From positions 1 to 17,568 of the forward strand of contig DASRKX010000046.1 in the NCBI GenBank assembly GCA_035648735.1: a stretch of 17,568 bases of DNA, in the 5' to 3' direction. Position 1 is the first letter of the stretch. Each line of letters opens with the position of its first letter. The translations under genes and the position numbers were made by a program. The notes beneath the pieces were generated by a model that was given only the letters and a program-made list of their open reading frames with translations, was not told where the DNA came from and ran no database searches. Below are positions 1-8,622 of the stretch, piece by piece. Origin of the DNA: REEB95 sp035648735. Lineage in GTDB: Bacteria > Pseudomonadota > Alphaproteobacteria > ATCC43930 > CGMCC-115725.

Positions 1-226
1 GGGTTCCCGGCCGACGTCATTACCGCCCGTGCATTGGCGACCGTTGTGTCCCTACTAGATCTCGCGTCTAACTGCATAGGGCCGCACAGCATCTTGCTAT
101 TCCTCAAAGGACAGCAGGTCCAAGACGAATTGACGCAGGCGCGCAAAGCGTGGAAGATGCGCGAGACGCTTTATCCCAGCCTATCCGACCCCTCGGGGAC
201 AATCCTGCGATTGGAACAGGTGATCC

Positions 227-252
<26 letters not shown>
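1..252 (+). CDS. rsmG: 16S rRNA (guanine-527-N7)-methyltransferase RsmG, C-terminal part (5' end outside window)
   Basis: Reading frame 1 is open from the first base to a TGA at 250-252 and gives 83 residues. They match the end of RsmG (GidB): the segment around 'DVITARALA' is the late Rossmann-fold strand, followed by 'LLFLKG' and a C-terminal 'PSLSDPSGTILRLE' resembling the family's usual tail. RsmG methylates G527 of 16S rRNA with S-adenosylmethionine in the cytoplasm. The SAM-binding motifs lie upstream and are not visible. The order rsmG-parA-parB is the classic origin-proximal arrangement and supports the call. The last 26 bases overlap the parA start. The stretch between 'ALA' and 'LLFLKG' departs from the usual pattern (a 'GPHS' where family members commonly have 'GPGG'), so this copy is somewhat divergent. 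Identity is recognised by pattern, not by a search. Confidence 0.85.
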
Positions 253-1056
<804 letters not shown>

Positions 1057-1057
<1 letters not shown>

Positions 1058-1938
1058 TGGCGAACGAGCCCAAACGCAATCTCGGCCGCGGTCTGTCGGC
1101 GCTTCTCGGCGAGGACGAAACCGCGGCGGCGCCGTCGGCCGCAAAGGGCGCCGCTTCCCGCACCCTGCGCGTCGACCAGCTGCATCCCGGCCGCTTCCAG
1201 CCGCGCCAGAACTTCTCGGAAGACGAGATGAAGGCGCTGGTCGAAAGCGTCGTGGCGCAAGGCATCCTCCAGCCGCTGTTGGTAAGGCCGCATCCCGAGA
1301 TCGCCGGCGCCTTCGAGATCCTGGCGGGCGAGCGGCGCTGGCGCGCGGCCCAGCGGGCCCGTCTCCATGACGTCCCGGTGCTGGTTAAGGAGATCGCCGA
1401 CCGCGAGGCGCTCGAGATCGCGCTGGTCGAGAACATCCAGCGCCAGGATTTGACGCCGCTTGAAGAAGCGCTTGGCTACAAGCGGCTGATCGACGAGTTC
1501 GGCCGCAGCCACGAGGCGCTGGCCACGGCGCTGGGCAAGAGCCGCAGCCATGTCGCCAACATGCTGCGGCTGTTGACGCTGCCCGACGAGGTCAAGGCGA
1601 TGCTGGCGGACGTCCGCCTCACTATGGGTCATGCGCGCACGCTGGTCGGCGCTACGGACGCGCTCGAACGGGCGCGGGAGATCGTGCGCGATGGCCTATC
1701 GGTGCGCGAGGCCGAGCGCCGGGCCAAGCCCGGCGCGCGCGGCGGTGCGACGACCGGCAAGGACGCGTCGAAGGCGAAGCGGCGCAGCCCCGATATCGTG
1801 TCCCTGGAGCGCGAGCTGGCCAATCTGCTCGGCCTCAAGACCGAACTCGCCTATGACGGCAGTTCGGGCACGCTCACCATCCACTACAAATCGCTCGACC
1901 AGCTCGACGATGTGCTGAAGAAATTGCGCCATCATTGA
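1057..1938 (+). CDS. parB: Chromosome partitioning protein ParB (CTP-dependent clamp)
   Basis: The protein has 293 residues from ATG 1057, chosen over an adjacent in-frame GTG at 1054 because GGAG at 1046-1049 is correctly spaced and the ATG overlaps the parA stop. The N-terminal 'LGRGLSALLG' (residues 9-18) is the conserved segment thought to contact ParA. The ParB/Srx CTP-binding domain follows, with FQPR at 47-50, GERRWRAA at 91-98 and ENIQR at 125-129. A helix-turn-helix spans about 151-173, and a C-terminal dimerisation segment with the typical 'IHYKSLDQLDDVLKKL' ending closes it. ParB loads at parS sites and spreads as a CTP-gated sliding clamp. I saw no parS-like 16-mer (TGTTTCACGTGAAACA type) in this window, so the sites must lie elsewhere. 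Confidence 0.96.
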
Positions 1939-1948
1939 TGCATTGATG
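1933..1948 (+). repeat. Tandem octamer duplication over the parB stop
   Basis: The octamer CATTGATG occurs twice in direct tandem (1933-1940 and 1941-1948). The first copy contains the parB TGA. It looks like a small slippage duplication in the 24-bp gap before the next gene. No function is claimed. Confidence 0.6.
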
Positions 1949-1962
1949 CGGCGGGCGCGGCT

Positions 1963-2442
1963 GTGACGGCGAAAAAACCCATCGCGATCGAGGCCGCCCA
2001 GACAGCACCCCTGGCCAAACCCTCGGGCTATCCCGAACCGTTTTATTCGCGCGTGCTCGGGCGGCAGAAGCGGCCCTTGGGTGACGCCTTCGGGCTCAAG
2101 AATTTCGGCGTCAATCTGACGCGATTGGCACCCGGCTCGCCCTCGGCGCTGCGCCACGCTCATTCGGCGCAGGACGAATTCATCTATATCCTCGAAGGCA
2201 ATCCGGTGCTGCTGACCGATGCCGGCGAAACGCCGCTCGCGCCGGGCATGTGCGCCGGCTTCAAGGCGGGTTCGGGCGACGCCCATTGCCTGGTGAACCG
2301 GACCGCCGCCGACGTCGTCTATCTCGAAATCGGCGACCGCGCTTCGCCTGACGACGTGACCTATCCCGACGACGACATCAGCGGCGCCATCGGCGCGGAC
2401 GGCAAGCGCGTCTTCCGGCGCAAGAACGGCGAAGCGTTCTAA
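1963..2442 (+). CDS. Small single-domain cupin protein
   Basis: This 159-residue protein has both cupin motifs. Motif 1 contains His65, His67 and Glu72, followed by LEGN at 77-80. Motif 2 has the 'GFKAGSGDAHCLVN' pattern with His108 as the fourth metal ligand. All four ligands expected for a metal-binding RmlC-like barrel are therefore present, so it may be a metalloenzyme or small-ligand binder, but the substrate cannot be read from sequence. The C-terminal tail (about 130-159) is Asp-rich and then Lys/Arg-rich. The start is GTG 1963, the first possible start in this frame after parB. I see no clear ribosome binding site, so it may be translated by re-initiation after parB, 24 bp upstream. 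It converges on holA with only 7 bp between stops. Family members are usually annotated simply as cupin domain proteins. Confidence 0.85.
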   Translation: MTAKKPIAIEAAQTAPLAKPSGYPEPFYSRVLGRQKRPLGDAFGLKNFGVNLTRLAPGSPSALRHAHSAQDEFIYILEGNPVLLTDAGETPLAPGMCAGFKAGSGDAHCLVNRTAADVVYLEIGDRASPDDVTYPDDDISGAIGADGKRVFRRKNGEAF

Positions 2443-2449
2443 GATCGAG

Positions 2450-3487
2450 CTAGCTTGCCTTGCGCGTGGGCGCGGCGCCGCGCGCGATCCGCAGCAGCGC
2501 ATTGCGGCACAGCGTTTCCGCCGGCATGCCGGAGGATTTGGCCTGCCGCTCGGCCTCGACCAGCGCCGCCAGCACCGCGGCGGCGCGGCGCGGCCCCCAG
2601 AGTCGCAGCTGCCGCTCGAAGCGCGGCCGCGTCTTGAAAAACAGCGGCGGCCGCAAGCCGCCCAGCGCCTCGTCGGTGCTGGCGCCCTCGGCGAGCAGCA
2701 TTCCGGCAAGATGCAGCCGCTCGAAATGCCGGGCGGCGGCGCGCAATAGCCGGATCGGCGCCTCGCCCTCGGATAGCGCGCGGTCGAGCGCGCGCTCGGC
2801 CGCTGCGACATCGCCTTCGGCGGCGTTGAGTACGATGTCGTCCAGCGTCAGCTCGGCGCTGTCGCCGACCAGCGCCGTGGCATCCTCGAGCGTGACGTTG
2901 CCGCCCGGTCCGGCATAAAGGGCGAGCTTCTCCAATTCATTCCTGGAAAGACGCCGGTCGCCGCCCAGGGACGAAACCAGGTATTGCACGGCCTCGCGCT
3001 CGATGCCGACCTTGCTGTGGCCAAGCACCTCGCGCACCAGCGCTTCGATCTCGCGCGGCCCGTCGAGATAGCAGGCGATGGCGGCGGCGTTCTTCGCCCC
3101 CTCGAAGGCGCGACGCAGGCTGGAGCGCGGCTTCAAATCGCCGCCCTCGACCAGAACGAAGCTGTCGCCCGCCGGCATGCCGGGCAGGAATTTGGCGAAG
3201 ATTGCGCCGATTGCGTCGCCCGCCTCGCGCAGATGAATCAACCGGCGTCCGCCGAGGAGCGAGAGCTGCGCCGCCTCGTCATGGAGGCGCGCCGGATCGG
3301 CGGCGATGGTTTCGGCCGTGAGGGCGGCGATGCGGAAGGCGTCCTGGGGGTCCGGCACCACGGCGCGGGCGATGCGCTGCGCGCGCTCCGCGACGAGGCC
3401 GCGATCCGGCCCATAGACCAGCACCGCCTGGGTCGCTGCATCGGGCGATTTGAGGAACGCCTCGACGCGCTGGCGCTCGAGCTTCAC
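2450..3487 (-). CDS. holA: DNA polymerase III subunit delta (clamp-loader)
   Basis: The 345-residue product matches HolA. Its N-terminal 'VLVYGPDRGLVAERAQRI' region stands where AAA+ relatives have a Walker A box, here degenerate as usual for delta. The family signature 'LGGDRRLSRNELEKLALYAG' region lies near residues 169-190, and a helical C-terminal collar domain follows. Delta opens the beta sliding clamp and is the wrench of the clamp loader. The start is GTG at 3487-3485. Its first base pairs with the lptE TGA in a GTGA overlap of 4 bp, so the two are translationally coupled, an arrangement common in Gram-negative bacteria (lptE-holA). It is the last gene of the minus-strand operon and faces the cupin gene. 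Confidence 0.93.
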   Translation of the reverse strand: MKLERQRVEAFLKSPDAATQAVLVYGPDRGLVAERAQRIARAVVPDPQDAFRIAALTAETIAADPARLHDEAAQLSLLGGRRLIHLREAGDAIGAIFAKFLPGMPAGDSFVLVEGGDLKPRSSLRRAFEGAKNAAAIACYLDGPREIEALVREVLGHSKVGIEREAVQYLVSSLGGDRRLSRNELEKLALYAGPGGNVTLEDATALVGDSAELTLDDIVLNAAEGDVAAAERALDRALSEGEAPIRLLRAAARHFERLHLAGMLLAEGASTDEALGGLRPPLFFKTRPRFERQLRLWGPRRAAAVLAALVEAERQAKSSGMPAETLCRNALLRIARGAAPTRKAS

Positions 3488-3996
3488 CGCGCGGCTTCCC
3501 GCCGGGCCTTGACGAACGCCGACAGGCTGGTGATGAGCTCGTCGCTCACCTCGGAAATCGCGCGCTCGCGCGCGTCATTCTCGGCGACCTGCGTCGCGTA
3601 GCCGTCCGGCAGAATGTTGAAGGCGCTGACGGAATGGGTGTGGCCGGAAAAGACGAGGGGCCCGCTGACCGTCGCCTGCAGCCGATAGGTCGCGATGGCG
3701 TTGATTTCGGCGCGCAGCGAGGTGGCGTCGCGCTGAATGCCGAGATCGCTGCGCGTCACGACCAGATCCACCGTCAAGGTATAGCGGACCGGCAGGGAGA
3801 CGCCGCGCGGGTTGAGCCGCTCGCGCAGGCTCTGGGCCAGCATCTGGCCCTGACGATCCGGAATCGGCGCCACCTTGATCGACGCCAGCTCCGGATCGTA
3901 TTCACCGGCCATGCGGCCGCCGTAAAGCGGATGGAATCCGCAGCCCCAAAGCGGTGCGACGAGCAGCATCAGGAGGGCGCGCCTAGACCACGACAT
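3484..3996 (-). CDS. lptE: LPS-assembly lipoprotein LptE
   Basis: LptE plugs the LptD beta-barrel and helps insert lipopolysaccharide into the outer leaflet of the outer membrane. From ATG 3996 the protein has 170 residues. It opens with a lipoprotein signal peptide (Arg5-Arg6, a hydrophobic stretch 7-17, and a lipobox L-W-G-C with lipidated Cys19; Trp at that place is unusual), then the characteristic 'CGFHPLYGG'. The middle part has the expected 'VAPIPDRQGQMLAQSLRERLNP' helix region and beta strands ('YTLTVDLVV', 'ATYRLQATV'). A longer open frame extends upstream to 4092 but lies wholly within leuS. The ATG at 3996 has AGGA suitably upstream and starts directly at the signal peptide. It overlaps the leuS 3' end by 14 bp. 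Confidence 0.92.
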   Translation of the reverse strand: MSWSRRALLMLLVAPLWGCGFHPLYGGRMAGEYDPELASIKVAPIPDRQGQMLAQSLRERLNPRGVSLPVRYTLTVDLVVTRSDLGIQRDATSLRAEINAIATYRLQATVSGPLVFSGHTHSVSAFNILPDGYATQVAENDARERAISEVSDELITSLSAFVKARREAAR

Positions 3997-6538
3997 TGAC
4001 GATCCTGTTCGGCACCACGATGGTTTTGCGCGGGCTCTTGCCCTCAAGCGCGCGCATGACGGTGGGCAACGCCAGCGCGGCCTCCTTCGCATCGTCGTCG
4101 CCGATGTCGCGCGGCAGCTCGACCGTGCCGCGCAGCTTGCCGTTGACCTGCACCGCGAGCGTCACCGTCTCGGCGATGGCGAGCGCCGCATCGGCCGCGG
4201 GCCAGGATTCGACGGCGAGCAGCGTTTGGTGGCCGAGCGCCTGCCACAGCTCCTCGCAGAGATGCGGCATCATCGGCGCCAGCAGCCGCACCGCGGCCTC
4301 GATCGCCTCGCGCTGCGTAGCACCGCCGGCATCGCCGATCTCGTCGATGGCGTTAGTCAGCTCGCGGATGCGCGCCACGGCGCGGTTGAAGCGGAATTTT
4401 TCGAGATCGTCGGTGACCAGCGCGATGGTCTGGTGCGTCGCCCGGCGCAGCTTCTGGTCGGCGGCGGAAAGCTCTTTCGGCATGGCGACACCCGCCGGCG
4501 GCAGCGGTTTTTCACGCTCCGTGACAAGCCGCCACAGCCGGTTGGCGTAGCGCCAGGCGCCTTCGATGCCGGCATCGGTCCATTCGAGATCGCGTTCGGG
4601 CGGGCTGTCGGAGAGCAGATAGAGTCGCGCGGTGTCGGCGCCGAAGGCGTCGACGATGGTTTCGAGGCCGACGACGTTCCTCTTCGATTTCGACATCTTT
4701 TCGAGACGCCCGGCGGTCACCGGACCGCCTTGCGCGTCGTGCAATCGGCCCTTGTCGTCGCGCTGGACTTCCTCGGGAAAGAGCCAGTTGCCGGCCGTGT
4801 CCTGATAGGTCTCGTGACACACCATGCCCTGGGTGAAGAGGCCGGCGAAGGGCTCGGTGATCGCGAGATAGCCGCAGCGCTCAAGCGCGCGGGTGAAGAA
4901 GCGCGAATAGAGCAGATGCAGAACGGCGTGCTCGATGCCGCCGATATATTGATCGACCGGCAGCCAGTAATCGACGTCCCGACGCTCGAAGGCATGGGCC
5001 GCGCGCGGCGAGCAAAACCGCGCGAAATACCAGGAGCTTTCGAAAAAGGTGTCGAAGGTATCGGTCTCGCGCAGGGCCGGGCATCCGCACTGCGGACAGG
5101 CGACGTGCTTCCAGGTCGGATGGCGGTCGAGCGGGTTGCCCGGCTGGTCGAAGGTGACGTCGTCGGGCAGCGTCACCGGCAAATCCTTTTCCGGCACCGG
5201 CACGATCCCGCATTTCGCGCAGTGGATCACCGGAATCGGGCAGCCCCAGTAGCGCTGGCGCGATACGCCCCAATCGCGCAGGCGCCAGGCGATGGTGCCC
5301 TCGCCCGCCTGCAATTCCTCGATCCGCTTGATGGCGGCGCGCTTCGCGTGGGCCACGTCGAGGCCGTCGAGGAACCGCGAATTGATCAGCGTGCCCTGCG
5401 TCTCGGTATAGGCTTCCAGCGCGATCTGGAAATGCGCCCGGTCCTGGCCGGGCGGCAGCACCACCGGCGTCACCGGCAGATGGTATTTGCGCGCGAAATC
5501 GAGATCGCGCTGGTCATGCGCCGGGCAGCCGAAGATGGCGCCGGCGCCGTACTCCATCAGCACGAAATTGGCGACATAGACCGGCAATTCTATCGCGGGG
5601 TCGAAGGGGTGGATCGCCTTGATTCCGGTGTCGTAGCCCCGCTTTTCCGCGGTCTCGATCGCCGCCTCGCTGGTGCCCATCTGGTTGCACTCGGCGATGA
5701 AGGCGGCAAGCTTGGGATCGCGCGATGCGATCTGCTCGGCCAGCTTGTGGCTCGGCGCGATCGCGCAAAAAGCAGCGCCGAAGAGCGTGTCCGGCCGCGT
5801 GGTGAAGATCTCGAGCTTTTCGCGGCGGCCCTTGAGCGCGAAGAAAACGCGGGCACCCTCCGACCGGCCGATCCAATTCTCCTGCATCAGCTTGACGCGC
5901 TCGGGCCAGCGCTCGAGCGTCTTCAGCGATACCACCAGTTCCTCGGCGAATTCGGTGATCTTGAGGAACCATTGCGACAGCAGGCGCTTTTCGACGGCGG
6001 CGCCCGAGCGCCAGCCGCGACCGTCGATCACCTGCTCGTTCGCCAGCACGGTGTTCTCGACCGGATCCCAATTGACCCAGGATTCCTTGCGGTAGGCCAA
6101 GCCCGCCTTGAGGAAGTCGAGAAACATCTTCTGTTCGTGGCGGTAGTAATCCGGATGGCAGGTGGCGATCTCGCGCCGCCAGTCATAGGCGAGGCCCATG
6201 CGCTTCAACTGGGCGCGCATGGTGTCGATGTTGGACAGCGTCCATTCCTTCGGGTGGACTTTCCCGGCGATCGCCGCGTTCTCGGCCGGCAGGCCGAAGG
6301 CGTCCCAGCCCATCGGGTGCAGGACGTTGAAGCCCTGCGCGCGCTTGTAGCGCGCGACGACGTCGCCCATCGTGTAGTTGCGCACATGCCCGACATGGAG
6401 CTTTCCCGACGGATAGGGAAACATCTCGAGCACGTAATATTTCGGACGTTGGGGATCGGTCTCGACGTCGAAGCAGCGGCGCTCGCGCCAGATATTCTGC
6501 CACTTCTCTTCGGCCGCCTTGGCGTTGTATCGCGCCAT
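3983..6538 (-). CDS. leuS: Leucyl-tRNA synthetase
   Basis: This 851-residue class Ia aminoacyl-tRNA synthetase charges tRNA-Leu with leucine. The HIGH-type motif is HVGH at residues 48-51, after 'MFPYPSGKL'. The CP1 editing domain carries TTRPDTLFGA from residue 246, the threonine-rich region that hydrolyses mischarged tRNA. The KMSKS loop is at 614-618. Cysteine pairs ('CAKCG' and 'CPQCGCP') just before 'SSWYFARF' form the zinc-finger-like insertion of bacterial LeuRS. The C-terminal half has the anticodon-binding helices and the 'AVQVNGKLRG' C-terminal domain. Length fits bacterial LeuRS. The ATG start directly precedes the conserved 'YNAKAAEEKWQ', though the Shine-Dalgarno (GAGG) is distant. 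It lies 36 bp downstream of the DUF3576 gene in the same operon and overlaps lptE. Confidence 0.98.
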   Translation of the reverse strand: MARYNAKAAEEKWQNIWRERRCFDVETDPQRPKYYVLEMFPYPSGKLHVGHVRNYTMGDVVARYKRAQGFNVLHPMGWDAFGLPAENAAIAGKVHPKEWTLSNIDTMRAQLKRMGLAYDWRREIATCHPDYYRHEQKMFLDFLKAGLAYRKESWVNWDPVENTVLANEQVIDGRGWRSGAAVEKRLLSQWFLKITEFAEELVVSLKTLERWPERVKLMQENWIGRSEGARVFFALKGRREKLEIFTTRPDTLFGAAFCAIAPSHKLAEQIASRDPKLAAFIAECNQMGTSEAAIETAEKRGYDTGIKAIHPFDPAIELPVYVANFVLMEYGAGAIFGCPAHDQRDLDFARKYHLPVTPVVLPPGQDRAHFQIALEAYTETQGTLINSRFLDGLDVAHAKRAAIKRIEELQAGEGTIAWRLRDWGVSRQRYWGCPIPVIHCAKCGIVPVPEKDLPVTLPDDVTFDQPGNPLDRHPTWKHVACPQCGCPALRETDTFDTFFESSWYFARFCSPRAAHAFERRDVDYWLPVDQYIGGIEHAVLHLLYSRFFTRALERCGYLAITEPFAGLFTQGMVCHETYQDTAGNWLFPEEVQRDDKGRLHDAQGGPVTAGRLEKMSKSKRNVVGLETIVDAFGADTARLYLLSDSPPERDLEWTDAGIEGAWRYANRLWRLVTEREKPLPPAGVAMPKELSAADQKLRRATHQTIALVTDDLEKFRFNRAVARIRELTNAIDEIGDAGGATQREAIEAAVRLLAPMMPHLCEELWQALGHQTLLAVESWPAADAALAIAETVTLAVQVNGKLRGTVELPRDIGDDDAKEAALALPTVMRALEGKSPRKTIVVPNRIVNVVV

Positions 6539-6567
6539 GCTATCGCGCTTAGCCTCCCGCCCGCGAA

Positions 6568-6589
6568 GCCGCCGCTACTTCGCGGCGGC
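6568..6589 (-). other. GC-rich hairpin at the DUF3576/leuS junction
   Basis: An 8-bp perfect inverted repeat (GCCGCCGC at 6568-6575, GCGGCGGC at 6582-6589) with a 6-base loop straddles the DUF3576 stop codon, about 30 bases before the leuS ATG. No T-run follows in the transcribed direction, so it is not a standard terminator. It could pause polymerase, stabilise an mRNA end, or simply reflect the alanine codons at the protein's end. Confidence 0.35.
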
Positions 6590-7159
6590 GGTGCTCAGGC
6601 GCATCTGCCGGGCGCGGGAAAGGATCGCATTCTCAAGATCGGTGCCGGTGTTCTTGTCGACCGCGGCGTCGACCCATTGGCCGTTGGCCTCGTGCTTTTG
6701 GCGGAACACGCTGGCGCGCACGCCGTCGGCGCGGAGCTCGCGGCCGAGGATGAAAATGTTGACCTTGAAGCGCTCATTCGGCGTATCGGGCGGGCTGTAC
6801 CAATCGGTGATGACGACGCCGCCGAAGGGATCGGCCGAAGCCAGCGGCATGAAGGAAACCGTGTCGAGCGTCGCGTGCCAGAGATAGGAATTGACGCCGA
6901 TACCCGGACCGCCGCCGCCGCCGGCATTCGCGTTCCTGTCGCCGCTGAACATCAGCGAGATGATGCCGCCGGAATCATCGTTGCGCGCGCGCGGATTGTA
7001 CGCGTCCGGGTTCATGTATTTGGGATCGGTGTGGTACGGATCCTCGGCGCGCCGCACCGCATCGGGGTCGTTGCCGTTCCAGCGGCTGCTGTCGAACAAG
7101 CCGCAGCCCGCCAGCAACAGGGCGGCGCCAACGCACAGGAATCCGGCTCTCACCGACAT
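6575..7159 (-). CDS. DUF3576 family lipoprotein
   Basis: From ATG 7159 the protein has 194 residues. A clear lipoprotein signal (hydrophobic residues 5-18, lipobox L-A-G-C, Cys19) is followed by an acidic, Asn-rich linker and a Gly-rich stretch (GGGGG). The folded domain starts at about 'IGVNSYLWHATLDTVSFMPL' and includes 'DPFGGVVITDWYSPPDTPNERFKVNIFILGREL'. That pattern is the DUF3576 domain, widespread in alphaproteobacteria and of unknown molecular role; an outer-membrane location is inferred from the lipidation signal. An upstream in-frame extension to 7411 runs antisense through yggS and is discarded; GAGGAG just before ATG 7159 supports this start. It heads the operon with leuS, lptE and holA, so it is probably co-expressed with outer-membrane biogenesis functions. 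Confidence 0.88.
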   Translation of the reverse strand: MSVRAGFLCVGAALLLAGCGLFDSSRWNGNDPDAVRRAEDPYHTDPKYMNPDAYNPRARNDDSGGIISLMFSGDRNANAGGGGGPGIGVNSYLWHATLDTVSFMPLASADPFGGVVITDWYSPPDTPNERFKVNIFILGRELRADGVRASVFRQKHEANGQWVDAAVDKNTGTDLENAILSRARQMRLSTAAAK

Positions 7160-7239
7160 CAAACGGCTCCTCGGGGTCTCCCGGGGACCAGCATAACCCG
7201 GGCAGGCCCCGATCTTATACCGAAGCGCCCGGGGGTCGC

Positions 7240-7245
7240 TATACT
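7240..7245 (+). promoter_or_regulatory. Possible -10 element upstream of yggS
   Basis: TATACT at 7240-7245 stands 41 bases before the yggS GTG in the 127-bp divergent intergenic region (7160-7286), a plausible -10 hexamer with a short leader holding the ribosome site. A matching -35 is not obvious at the proper distance. A TTGACA at 7251-7256 lies downstream and has no paired -10. On the other strand TATAAG (7219-7214) could be the -10 for the DUF3576 operon. These are weak motif guesses only. Confidence 0.3.
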
Positions 7246-7286
7246 CCTGATTGACAACGACCTTCGCGGTTTCCGGGAGATCTGGC

Positions 7287-7973
7287 GTGGCGCCCAAAGA
7301 CATCGCGGCCCTGATCGCCGCCGGGCTGGGCACGACCCGCGCCCGCATCGCCGATGCTTCGCGCCGGGCCGGCCGCGAGCCGGCGGCGGTCGAGCTGGTG
7401 GCGATCGCCAAAACTCAGCCGGCTGCCGCGGTCGAGGCCGCGCTGGCGGCGGGGCAGCGGCTTTTCGGCGAGAACCGGGTCCAGGAAGCGCAGGCGAAAT
7501 ACCCGCCGCTGCAGGCGAAATGGCCCGAGCTGCGTCTCCATCTGGTCGGTCCGCTGCAGACCAACAAGGCGCAGGACGCGGTCCGGCTGTTCGATGCCAT
7601 CGAGACGGTCGACCGGCCGCGGCTGGCCGAGGCGCTGGCCCGCGCCATGGCGGAAACCGGCCGTCGCCCGTCCTGCCTGATCCAGGTCAATATCGGCCGG
7701 GAGCCGCAAAAGGCGGGCGTCGATCCGGCGGAGGCCGATGCCTTCATCGCTTTATGTCTGAAAAGCTGGCATCTCCCGATTGCCGGCCTCATGTGCATCC
7801 CGCCGGTCGCCGTCGATCCCCGGCCGCATTTCGCCGCCCTCGCCGCCCTCGCCCGGCGCCATGGCCTCGCCGATCTCAGCATGGGCATGAGCGCCGATTT
7901 CGAGATTGCGATCGCGGAAGGCGCCACGCTGGTGCGAATTGGCACCGCGATCTTCGGCGCGCGCCCCGGCTAA
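7287..7973 (+). CDS. yggS: YggS/PLPBP family pyridoxal phosphate homeostasis protein
   Basis: A single-domain alanine-racemase-like TIM barrel of 228 residues from GTG 7287. 'LVAIAKTQP' contains the PLP-binding lysine (Lys42), 'FGENRVQEAQAKY' begins at residue 60, 'LHLVGPLQTNK' follows, and the C-terminal phosphate-binding region is 'LSMGMSADFEIAIAEGATLVRIGTAIFG'. The family binds PLP without known enzymatic activity and buffers vitamin B6 and amino-acid pools in the cytosol. A TTG at 7251 in the same frame would add 12 residues, but GGGAG at 7275-7279 sits 7 bases before the GTG, and the family normally starts here. The gene diverges from the DUF3576 operon and its stop overlaps that of the convergent L,D-transpeptidase gene by 4 bp. 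Confidence 0.93.
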   Translation: MAPKDIAALIAAGLGTTRARIADASRRAGREPAAVELVAIAKTQPAAAVEAALAAGQRLFGENRVQEAQAKYPPLQAKWPELRLHLVGPLQTNKAQDAVRLFDAIETVDRPRLAEALARAMAETGRRPSCLIQVNIGREPQKAGVDPAEADAFIALCLKSWHLPIAGLMCIPPVAVDPRPHFAALAALARRHGLADLSMGMSADFEIAIAEGATLVRIGTAIFGARPG

Positions 7974-8467
7974 GGCTTCACCACCACGCGCGAAGCGGCA
8001 TCGGAATCGGCGAGGATCGCCAGCAAATCCGCGCGCGCCAGCGCCACGCAGCCCTCGGTCGGGCCGTAATCGGGCCGCGCCACATGCAGGAAAATCGCAC
8101 TGCCCAGGCCGGGCTTGGGTGGATCGTCGTTGTAGCTCAGCGGCACGATGAGGTCGTAAAGCGCATCGTCGCGCCACAGTGCCTCGGTCGAGGCGGCATA
8201 GGGCAGCTTCACCGGCCGGTTATAGGCCGGATCGGCCGGCGCGTCGCACCAGCCGGAATCGAGCGCGATGGCGGAAACGCCCAGGCGCGTCGGCGGTGCC
8301 GCGACACGGTCCGGCCGATAGAGCAGGCGGCGCATGAGGAAGGATCCCACCGGCGTGGCGCCATCGCCCTCGCGCTTCGCGGCGCTGACGCCGCTTCGGC
8401 CGAGGGCGCAGCGCAGTCGCCGCATCCCCCATTCCGCTGTCCCGCCGCGATCGACGATCAGATCCAT
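7970..8467 (-). CDS. L,D-transpeptidase (YkuD) fold protein
   Basis: This 165-residue protein resembles the COG3786 branch of the YkuD fold. It has 'GDGATPVGSF' at residues 34-43, the conserved 'GWCDAPADPAYNRPV' segment at 72-86, 'YDLIVPLSYND' at 104-114, and the active-site region with His128 and Cys140 in 'HVARPDYGPTEGCVAL'. YkuD enzymes form or cleave meso-DAP-containing peptidoglycan cross-links through that cysteine. The canonical (S/T)HGC is TEGC here, with Glu in place of His; I recall this as a feature of the branch. There is no signal peptide or membrane segment from ATG 8467, so its location is unclear. It converges on yggS with a 4-bp overlap (TAA/TAG sharing bases). The fold assignment is solid but the reaction is inferred. 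Confidence 0.85.
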   Translation of the reverse strand: MDLIVDRGGTAEWGMRRLRCALGRSGVSAAKREGDGATPVGSFLMRRLLYRPDRVAAPPTRLGVSAIALDSGWCDAPADPAYNRPVKLPYAASTEALWRDDALYDLIVPLSYNDDPPKPGLGSAIFLHVARPDYGPTEGCVALARADLLAILADSDAASRVVVKP

Positions 8468-8541
8468 CGCCGCTCTATAGCGCGCGCGACACCGCGCGGG
8501 CCTGAAAAATTGTTATCACTTTCTTAAGTATAGTCCAAGTC

Positions 8542-8558
8542 ATGGTTAAGTTAACCAT
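8542..8558. promoter_or_regulatory. Perfect 17-bp palindrome: two head-to-head TTAACCAT half-sites
   Basis: ATGGTTAA-G-TTAACCAT is a perfect inverted repeat with 8-base arms around one base. TTAACCAT resembles the half-site reported for the alphaproteobacterial cell-cycle regulator CtrA (full site TTAA-N7-TTAA). The spacing here differs from the full site, so another dimeric regulator is possible. A 7-of-8 match (TTAACCAA) lies at 8591-8598. Confidence 0.5.
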
Positions 8559-8602
8559 AAGTATGCGTTTTAACTACACTTTTCCATAAATTAACCAATA
8601 CT

Positions 8603-8622
8603 TTGAGTTGCTTTCGACTCAA
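8603..8622 (+). other. Hairpin in the PEP-CTERM leader
   Basis: TTGAGTTG (8603-8610) pairs with CGACTCAA (8615-8622) around a CTTT loop, giving an 8-bp stem with one U-G wobble. The right arm contains GACTC, a CcrM (GANTC) methylation site. There is no following T-run, so it is not a terminator. It could be an RNA leader structure or an operator. Confidence 0.4.

Noticed and set aside
7251..7256. TTGACA as a -35 box for yggS
   Set aside because: No -10-like hexamer follows 16-18 bases later, and the ribosome site and start codon would be too close.
4226..8527. A 1433-codon open frame on the + strand opposite leuS, DUF3576 and running through yggS and the L,D-transpeptidase gene
   Set aside because: It is a GC-rich shadow. 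Several well-identified genes occupy the same DNA in other frames, and its product has no recognisable domain.
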